Shown: positions 56,875 to 64,000 of the stretch, in pieces
Layout of the letters: every line of letters starts with the position of its first letter
How positions within the stretch are numbered: position 1 is the first letter of the stretch
From: Silene latifolia
Taxonomy: Eukaryota; Streptophyta; Magnoliopsida; Caryophyllales; Caryophyllaceae
Assembly (NCBI RefSeq): GCF_048544455.1
Contig: NC_133532.1
Coordinates: 13,518,948 to 13,582,947 of the forward strand
Direction of reading: 5' to 3'
DNA: 64,000 nt
Position numbers and translations under genes: made by a program
Notes under the pieces: model-generated
The model's database searches: none
What the model was told of the DNA's origin: nothing
Seen by the model: the letters and a program-made list of their open reading frames with translations, nothing else

Positions 56875-57493
56875 TGATGGGGCATATTCTGCACCGCTGA
56901 CCAAGTCAACATATTGAGCAAGGTCAAAGATGTCCACAAAGAAGTCAATGACTTAGACACCCTAGCCGATGCGGCCCATCGCTACCACACCGGGTCCCGG
57001 CATGACAACCCGCCACCGGGACACATATCCGCGTACTCATATCCAAGACCCCTCGGCGGTGAGTCAACGGGGCCCGCCGGCCTGCCATAGGTCCCTCGGC
57101 CGAGGGGTAGATCGATCTTTCCACCGCTAGCCACTTGGCCACTTGGCCACCACGTGACAAAAGGTGAAGTCTATAAATACTCCTCAACCTTCATTGAGGA
57201 AAGGATCCAATCCGTAAATACACAACTTGACCTAAATACACTATTCATCCGGTATAATCTTCCTTATCTCTCTACAATATATTCCTAGCCAATTAGCATA
57301 CAACTTATACATCTCGAGTTTCGACTTGGGCGTCGGAGTGAGTACGCTTGGCACCAAGCCAAGCCCTCAGTTCGTTCATTGTTGCAGGAGAGGCCGAGAG
57401 GAACGATTAAGACCAAGGGAGAATCCAACTCAAGACATCATTCAATAAGCCACGGGTGGTAACTATACTTGCTCTGGAATTACGCCCGGAACA
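56875..57493 (+). repeat. 3' LTR of element 2
   Basis: Starts TGATGGGGCATATTC after ACGCTGGGGCAAAT and ends GCCCGGAACA, followed by TATAG. It is 619 bp with a TATA box at 57172-57179. Confidence 0.93.
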
Positions 57494-57498
57494 TATAG

Positions 57499-58191
57499 CA
57501 TATGTGACAAATTGACAATCCATAGAAATTGGGTTGATGAGTTGAGAGTGAAGACCTTCAATTTTGTATATTTAGTGATCGATTTATTGATAAATATCAT
57601 CCTCCAATCCGCTTCGAAGCAATTTATTTTTATTTTCCGTTTTGAATTCATTTTTCTTACTCTTTTTTTATATATAATATATTTAAAATTCTGTCTCATT
57701 TTAATTCTATGATTTTTGTAATTTGTAACTACTAATCGTCCTCTACTGTTGATATTTTTATTGTTAATTAATATTGATAGTAAATAGTATAATAACCGCC
57801 TCTTACTGTAATTCAATACGACATTAATTTTTTCGTTTTTGGGATGTTCTTTTGCTTTTTTTAAAAATAATTTTGCGTTTTATTTTCCGTCTTAATAAAG
57901 ATATTATAAATACCGTAGTCATTAATTTTATGAATTTTAACGTATTATAAGTGAATTTAGATGATTAATATTTCCATATCATCAGTTGTCCGAGGCAAAA
58001 TAGTCCACAATTTTACCAATATTTAATTTTTAATGTGATGTATTTTATTAATAGAATATTTGTATATTTATTATATATAAGTCATATGTTTATACTATAT
58101 ATAAGTCATTATGTTATTGAAGCTGATGTATTAATGGAACAATTATACAGTAAAGAGAGAGCAAGTACTCCATACTTTGTAATTAATTCTA
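57499..58191. other. AT-rich intergenic DNA
   Basis: No gene or clear repeat is seen apart from the 9-bp target duplication at its right end that belongs to the next MITE. Confidence 0.5.
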
Positions 58192-58383
58192 CAAAGCGTC
58201 TTGCTTGTGACGGGCTAATTCCGTCACAAGCTTGTGACCTCTCACAACAAAGAGAGGGGACAAGGTGGGGCACTCCCATGTGCTTTCCCACTCACCTCTC
58301 ATGGGTATTTTGTGAGAGGAAACGGTATCCGTCACAACTCACAAGCTTGTGACGGATATCGCCGTCACAAATGAGATTTTGTG
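58192..58383. mobile_element. MULE-like MITE, 192 bp
   Basis: Begins CAAAGCGTCTTGCTTGTGAC and ends CCGTCACAAATGAGATTTTG. A perfect 9-bp duplication TTAATTCTA flanks it (58183-58191, 58384-58392). It is the best-preserved pair partner of the copy at 3150-3336. Confidence 0.93.
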
Positions 58384-58502
58384 TTAATTCTAATGTTGAA
58401 CGTGGACCTAAAAATCAGGAAACTAAATATAGGCTTTGACTTGTTGACTTTCAACCACAGAGCGACACGTAGGTTTTGTGGTTGTTCTTTTAATAAATAG
58501 GA

Positions 58503-58506
58503 CTAG
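58503..58506 (-). mobile_element. Helitron 3' terminus (minus strand), d
   Basis: On the minus strand ACCCGTGCAGTGCACGGGT is followed by TCAAAAA and CTAG, then T. The body would extend right, where a younger LTR element begins at 58870, so the Helitron may be split by it. Confidence 0.65.
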
Positions 58507-58869
58507 TTTTTGAACCCGTGCACTGCACGGGTGGCAATGAAAAGTTGTATTGAAGGTTAAAACTTGCGTAATTTTTAGATTTAGTAAATAACTAAATTTT
58601 AGAAATTTTTTTCTACCTATACATCTTTGATGAGTTTATGTTAAATTAGTTTTATTCGAAATACTTTGACAAAAAAAAAAGTTTTATTCGAAGTATTCTG
58701 CTTTTTTTGTTCTCGACTTTTTTACTTATGAGAGGTGAAATCGAAAAAGTGAATACAAAATCATTAATTTCATAACATGTTCATTTACGCAATAAACAAT
58801 TATTTTTACTCATTGTTTTACATTTTTTTTATCATATTACCTCTCTTGTTTTCACCTCTCAAATCCTTA

Positions 58870-61736
58870 TGTAACGCCCCGTAATTTCGGACCGTTAATA
58901 TATTTCGGAAATAATTAATTAAACAAGTAAAATTTGATATTAATGTATTTAAAGTGAAAATAATTCAAAGAAATATAATTTTATTATATTTTGAGGTAAA
59001 TTATTTATTTTGATAGTTTCGAAACGTTTAAAAATAGTTTAAACCGTGTAAAAATCTTTTAATTCGAAATAAGGGCATATCGGGAGGAAAATGACAATTC
59101 TATTGAAAATTGGGCAAACGATTTTGGAAATGGGTCGTATGAATACTCAATTTTCTTGTAATCTCGTGTTTAAGAACTTTGGTCTTGTCGGAATTTGCGT
59201 TTGACAAACGGTTTTAATTATTATCGAAACGAGCCAAAACCGACTCGTAAAATCCCGACTAAACCCGCACCTTTCCTCTCTTTCTCCCCTAACCCGCGGC
59301 ACCCCCTTCCCCTTTCCCTTTTTTCTGATTTTTCTTTTCCTCTATCACCTTCCTTCATGTTCCAAAAACACCATTTTTATAAAACTTAAGCTTTTAAGCC
59401 AAAATTCATCATAACTTCCTCATTTCTAGTCGGTTTTTCACATAATTTATATTTTCGGAATCCTCTCGTCGAGATCTACAACCTAGTATGTTTTAATTTC
59501 AGTTTTCATTAAGTTGTTTTAAGACGAATTTCGGTAATTTCGGTATTTATACTTATTTATTGTGTTTTTATTGTTTATTTAGGTGAAGAATTGGAAGACG
59601 AGTTTGGGGACTCGTATATTGTCGAAGATAGCGGATAGTTGCTTGTTAGGGTTTGGTTTTTAAGGTGCTAATTGCTCATTTTCTAGCTTAAGGTAACATA
59701 TTTCGAGTTACTCGACGAATAATCGTCACAATCTTTGTTGTTTTTGTATGTTTTGTGATTTTTATTTAAGTAGTTAATTCCATATGATAAAATGGTTGTA
59801 TGCATGGCTAATTCATGTATTTTTGTTAGTTTAAGTTAACATGTTAGTATTGGGGACGATTAATTATGTTTCAGACGGTCTTATCGAACAAAAATGGAGA
59901 AAATGGAGGTGTGGGAGTGGTGGCAGCAGGCCCGGCAGGCCCACGGCTGGCTCGGGTTGGTCCGTTGCATGTTTCGCGGTTTTCCATGCAATATTTGTCA
60001 TTTCGGGTTTATTAATGTCATAGTTAGTATGAGTACACTTTTGAATTAAATCATATTAGTAGTAAAAATTATGTTAAAGGTAAAAATTATGTTTATATTG
60101 GTAGTTGCACATGTTAGTATAGGTTAGAAAATGAAATTGTAAAGAATAGGCTCAGAATGAATTATATAGCGATAATTGTAATGTTGGATGATTATGCCGA
60201 AAACTGAGCCTTGGTCCCTTTGATTGATTCGATGTCAGTCAATTGTGTGATTGGTCAGCCGCAATTTAACCCGTACCTGTCGCAGGGCTGGGGTTGCGGG
60301 TAAAAATTCGGTTGGATGAAATTTTGAATGAATTAGATAATCGGCCTTTTTCTTGTTTTAGGCCATTTATTATATTTTTATTTCACACGTGTAGTTAGTT
60401 GATTTAAGTAGCTTCTTATATTGTAGAAACGGCCCTAGATTCCCCGAAACCTTTAATATGGTTAATATTGTTAGAATTGAAAATTGGTATTGAATACTTA
60501 TTGAGGATCTTTGTTGGATTGAAATTTGAATAGACATTTATATAGCCTTTCACATTATAGAATGTTAGCATTTATGTTGGTAGGTTGGACTCTTTGCCCT
60601 CTTATGGTTAAGTGGGTGTCTTACTTGTCTTGTGTGGTGTGGGCTAAAGTATTCAAGCTGGGACTAGCTGGGACTAGGTCCTAGGTGAGTATTTCGGCCT
60701 TCATCGTAGATAGGTCTTTATAGTCTTTGACGAGTATATGTTCACTGCTTAATAGCCTTTGTGTTCCTGACTAGTGGATTTATATCCAAGTTGGGGCATG
60801 ACCTCGTTACTTATTTTGATAGTAAGTGGTCAGCTTAAGTACTAGCCAACCCTTTGGTGGACTCCTTAGGGTACTCACTTTGTTTTAGAAAAATTGTGGG
60901 TCTTGGGTGCGGTGGTGTGTATCCGCATGTCTAGGTCTGCGCAGATTTTAGGCTAGGGTTGTGTTGTGTCTTGGCCATGTTTTATTAATATTAACCGCTG
61001 AGCCAAGATACCGGTTCGATTACCTTCCCTACCTCGTGGTATAGACTCGAGTTACAGAGTGACTATTGACCGTGCTAAGAACTTATGCCTGTCTTTGATA
61101 TATTGCCCTTTCTTGTATGGTGACTTTATGAATTGTAATAGGTGAGATGTGCGGTTCTGATTGATAAAGTTTGGATTACTACTTGTTATATGTTTCACAT
61201 GATAGTTTAAAAGTGGTTTAGTATTCATATGATAGAATACTTGGGAATTAGATTAATTATCATGTTGTTTACATGTTACATTACATGTTACATTAAATAT
61301 GACGTTTCGTGGTGGGAGGACTAAAGTTACTCCCCACCGAATTGTGGCTTTCGTGTTTGTATAAAATGCGATTGACTGGTACTTGATGCTTAGTTGGGGT
61401 ACACGGACGAGCTAGTGAGCAAGAGAACCTTGGACCTAGTTTGACTATTTTTGTAGAAACCTTTAACTTTTGGTTTTGTATATATTTTGAAGGGACATAT
61501 GTCTCCCTCTTCTATTTTGGTTTGTATCACTATATTCCCGCGTCTTTAGTTATGTATGTAAATTAGTTTGTTAGAAATTGCAGGTTATGGCACTCTCCTT
61601 CTGGAAATGTTTGTGAATGGTTTAGGAAATTTTTGAAATTACAGGTTTTATCTAGTTGAACCAATTACAAACATATCCTGTCAGTTTTTCCGTAGAATTT
61701 ACGTCTTTATTTAAGGCTAAAAATGAGGGTGTCACA
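58870..61736 (+). repeat. 5' LTR of element 3
   Basis: It begins TGTAACGCCCCGTAATTTC and ends GAGGGTGTCACA. It holds no open frame of note. The length of 2,867 bp is inferred from the start motif and the primer site, since the second LTR is not in the window. Confidence 0.8.
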
Positions 61737-61738
61737 GT

Positions 61739-61750
61739 TGGTATCAGAGC
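61739..61750 (+). other. Primer-binding site (tRNA-iMet), element 3
   Basis: TGGTATCAGAGC is complementary to the 3' end of initiator methionine tRNA and lies two bases after the LTR. Confidence 0.9.
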
Positions 61751-61911
61751 TTGTTGCTCCCGACGCACGTTTGTGCACCCCACTTAAAAATCACTTGACC
61801 TTTAAATAATAAACTTGAGAGAAGGGTAGGATGGGTAGAATTAGGATTTTATGTGGTAGTCTGTTTGTGATTGCTAATTGTTAGGTACTAATTAATTTTC
61901 TTTTTTGTAAG

Positions 61912-62951
61912 ATGGCTCCGCCAAGAAGAGACATTGATGATGCTATTTTATTAGTTCTTACTCAAATTCTCCAAAACCAACAAAATCAGCAGAATTAACA
62001 AGCTCCTCCTCCTCCTTTCGAGGGTACTCCTGCACCTATACTTGGGTGGCTAATCAATTAACCCGAATCAACACTCCCACTTATGGTGGAGAGATTGATC
62101 CAGCTGCTCTTACAGGGTGGTTTCGGGAGTTGGAGAAAAGCTTTACATTGTATGATGTCAAGGAGGAACATAAAGTGAAGCTAGCCTCTCACTTCCTAGT
62201 TCGAGAAGCATATCGATGGTGGTCCATGACTGGGCCTACCGTTTCAGCTGAACCAGGATTTGATTGGGAACGTTTCAAGGAGTTAGTAGAGGCCCGATTC
62301 TATCCACAGGAACTTAAACAGCAGAAGTTGAAGGGATTCATGGAGTTGAAGCAAGGAAGCCTTCATGTTCAGGCCTTCACCGATAAATTCAACGAGTTGG
62401 CTCATTATGCAACTAGATTGGTGAAGGATGACAATGAAAAAGCTTTCTTTTATCTTGAAAAGCTCTCTCCTAAGATCAAAAGTATGGTCCGCCGAGACTC
62501 CACTAGCTTTGTTTCAATTTACAATGATGCTTTGTGGGCTGAAAATTCCCTAAAAGACATTGAAAATGAAGCTCGTGCAAACAGTTCTAATCTTGGCAAG
62601 AGGCCTTTATATCCATCTTCTAGGCCCTTTACTCCTTCACCTAGGTTCATCTCTTCTCCCTCTGACCCAAACAAGAGGAGATTTGTTTCTAATGTTCAAG
62701 TTAACCGGGGTGATCAATCTTCAGCTTTTAACAACAATAAAGGTACTAAAGACCGAGTGTGCTATAACTGCAAGAAACCAGCACATCCTGGTAAATGCTT
62801 TGTTGATCCTATCATATGCTTTTCTTGTAACAAACCGGGCCACAAGGCCAATGTTTGCTCGGAGAGGAAGGTGACGGCTCCTACTACTCTGCCGCTGCCC
62901 AGTGAGGCGGTGAGGCCGAAGGGCCGTATCTTTGTCATGATGAGTAAGTGA
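61912..62951 (+). pseudogene. gag of element 3 (stop and frameshift in N-terminus)
   Basis: The expected start MAPPRRDIDDAILLVL at 61912 runs into TAA at 61996-61998, and the frame also shifts before 62046. The body is otherwise open for about 300 codons: gag core TPTYGGEIDPAALTGWFREL, REAYRWWSMTG, FKELVEARFYPQELKQQKLK. Two zinc knuckles follow near 62758-62850: CYNCKKPAHPGKC (one spacing residue short) and CFSCNKPGHKANVC (CX2CX4HX4C). It ends at TGA after FVMMSK, where protease should follow in another frame. Confidence 0.88.
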
Positions 62952-63534
62952 AGCCGAGGCACATCCCGATATCATTCATTGCGGTACATTTTCTATTTTT
63001 GATGCTCCTTGTTTGGTACTATTTGATACGGGTGCCTCTTTATCTTTTATTTCAATAAAACTCTCCAATAAATTATCACTTGAATCCTCACAAGAAGAAA
63101 GCACATCTATATCCTTACCCTCTGGTGATGTCTTTTCCTGTTCTAAAATCTATCCGGAAGTCCCTATTTCTATTATGGGATCTATATTTCCAGCAAATCT
63201 TTTCCAATTTCCGCTTGAAGAATTTGATGTCATTTTGGGCATGGATTGGTTACATACTTATCATGCTCGATTTGAATGTCGAGACCAGAAAATAATTCTT
63301 ACAAGCCCTTCAGGTCACCGTGTGTCTTATCAAATGGTTAAAAGACAAACCGGTACTAAATTAATTTCTGCTATGAAGTTTGTCAATGCGATGAAAAAGG
63401 GTCATCAAGCCTTTTTGTGTATGGTGACTACTTCAAATTCTTCCTCTCTGCCTCCTAAAGAGAACATTCCTGTAGTATGTGAATTTCCAAGTTTTTCCGA
63501 TGAGCTACGGGAATTCCTCCCGAAAGGAAGTTGA
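62952..63534 (+). pseudogene. Protease of element 3
   Basis: Coding resumes in a new frame (EAEAHPDIIHCGTFSIF), with the aspartic protease active site LFDTGASLSFIS (Asp at 63025-63027), then VILGMDWLHTYHARFECRDQ and the RT-proximal FSDELREF. The frame breaks near 63515, and the family-typical VEFAIDLIP segment appears in another frame. Confidence 0.87.
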
Positions 63535-64000
63535 ATTTGCTATTGATCTTATTCCTGCATCGGCCCTATTGCTAAAGCTCCTTATAGGCCGGCACCGTGC
63601 GAAATGAAAAGAGTCAAGGCTCGGTGGATGATTTGATTGCCAAAGGTTTTATTCAACCTAGCTCTTCGCCTTGGGGTTCTCCTGTTCTCTTTGTAAGAAA
63701 GAAGGATGGATCTATGCGATTATGCATAGATTATCGTGAACTTAACCGGGTTACTATCAAGAATAAATATCCTCTTCCTAGAATTGATGATCTTTTCGAC
63801 CAACTCCGAGGTGCTTCTACTTTTTCTAAAATTGATCTTCGTTCGGGCTATCATCAAATTCCAGTCCGAGAAGCTGATATTCTTAAAACCGCCTTTAGTA
63901 CGAGATATGGTCCTTTCGAGTTCACGGTGATGCCATTCGGTTTAACCAATGCTCCAGCAGTATTCATGGATCAGATGAACCGTACTATCAGAGAACACCT
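63535..64000 (+). pseudogene. Reverse transcriptase of element 3, partial
   Basis: From about 63610 the sequence reads [40 protein letters not shown], motif [14 protein letters not shown] with the catalytic Asp, and [17 protein letters not shown], to the window edge. The YVDD box lies beyond. Within this stretch the frame appears open. Confidence 0.88.

Larger units (their letters stand above)
48872..57493 (+). mobile_element. Deleted Retand-like LTR retrotransposon, element 2
   Basis: The 8,622-bp element is bounded by LTRs of 609 and 619 bp and a perfect 5-bp duplication TATAG (48867-48871 and 57494-57498). It belongs to the same family as element 1 but to a different subfamily, judged by LTR differences. 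It keeps the primer-binding site, gag, protease and antisense gene. About 3.2 kb of RT, RNase H and integrase are missing, with the junction at about 51870-51940. A ~1.2 kb tandem array fills the spacer. It is a non-autonomous derivative that would need enzymes from an intact relative. Confidence 0.94.
58870..64000 (+). mobile_element. Tekay/Del-like Ty3/Gypsy retrotransposon (5' part), element 3
   Basis: The element begins with a 2.87 kb LTR, then a tRNA-iMet primer site, gag, protease and the start of RT, and runs off the window. The large LTR, TGTAACG...GTCACA ends, tRNA-Met priming and the gag and protease type all fit the Tekay/Del chromovirus lineage. Frameshifts and a stop in gag and before RT show that it is no longer autonomous as read. 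The candidate target CCTTA (58865-58869) cannot be checked because the other end is outside. Confidence 0.88.

Noticed and set aside
61738..61750. tRNA-like sequence TGGTATCAGAGC
   Set aside because: It is only the primer-binding site complementary to initiator tRNA. No cloverleaf or tRNA body is present.
62046..62951. Methionine start at 62046 for gag of element 3
   Set aside because: The codon there is GTG and the family start is the ATG at 61912. The open frame begins at 62046 only because of an upstream stop and frameshift.

Overview
This is a nuclear segment of a flowering-plant (eudicot) genome. It is AT-rich and intron-containing, and most of it is transposable elements. Two complete host genes are readable with every splice site, both on the minus strand: a 10-exon WEE1 cell-cycle kinase (3672-8349, 500 aa) and a 4-exon GH3 acyl-acid amido synthetase of the auxin-conjugating type (21467-26328, 593 aa). 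I infer Caryophyllales, perhaps Caryophyllaceae, with moderate to low confidence. The reasons are Retand-like retrotransposons (from memory, first described in Silene) and degenerate TCGGG-type repeats.

Layout: 1-3.1 kb is AT-rich intergenic DNA. 3.1-8.35 kb holds WEE1 with small transposons around it and in its introns. 9.42-20.25 kb is a complete Ty3/Gypsy Tat-lineage (Retand-like) LTR retrotransposon with a perfect 5-bp target duplication and a multi-exon-like antisense gene downstream of pol. 21.5-26.3 kb is GH3, whose large intron contains a TCGGG-derived minisatellite. 27-35.6 kb carries exon-like pieces of an unidentified minus-strand gene, several MITEs, a tandem triplication and a dispersed duplication. 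35.8-40.4 kb is a Helitron zone with a nested TIR element. 41.9-45.3 kb is a degenerate plus-strand TPR gene split by a CACTA transposon. 45.3-48.9 kb is AT-rich. 48.87-57.49 kb is a second, deleted Retand-like element: it lacks RT, RNase H and integrase, keeps gag, protease and the antisense gene, and carries a ~1.2 kb array of 54-57 bp units. 58.87 kb to the end is the 5' part of a Tekay/Del-like Ty3/Gypsy element with a 2.9 kb LTR.

The strongest biological point is the antisense gene shared by the two Retand-like elements. In both it begins with the same start (MSSADAG), lies about 170-180 bp downstream of a minus-strand TATA box, and is read against gag-pol. In the second copy it shows a clean GT...AG intron. 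The first copy has lost that acceptor. The tandem array of the second element is built from a unit whose peptide also occurs once in the N-terminal part of its own gag. The small DNA transposons are unusually well resolved: six copies of one Mutator-like MITE family, five of them with 9-bp target duplications, plus Stowaway, hAT-like, CACTA, MULE-like and Helitron ends.
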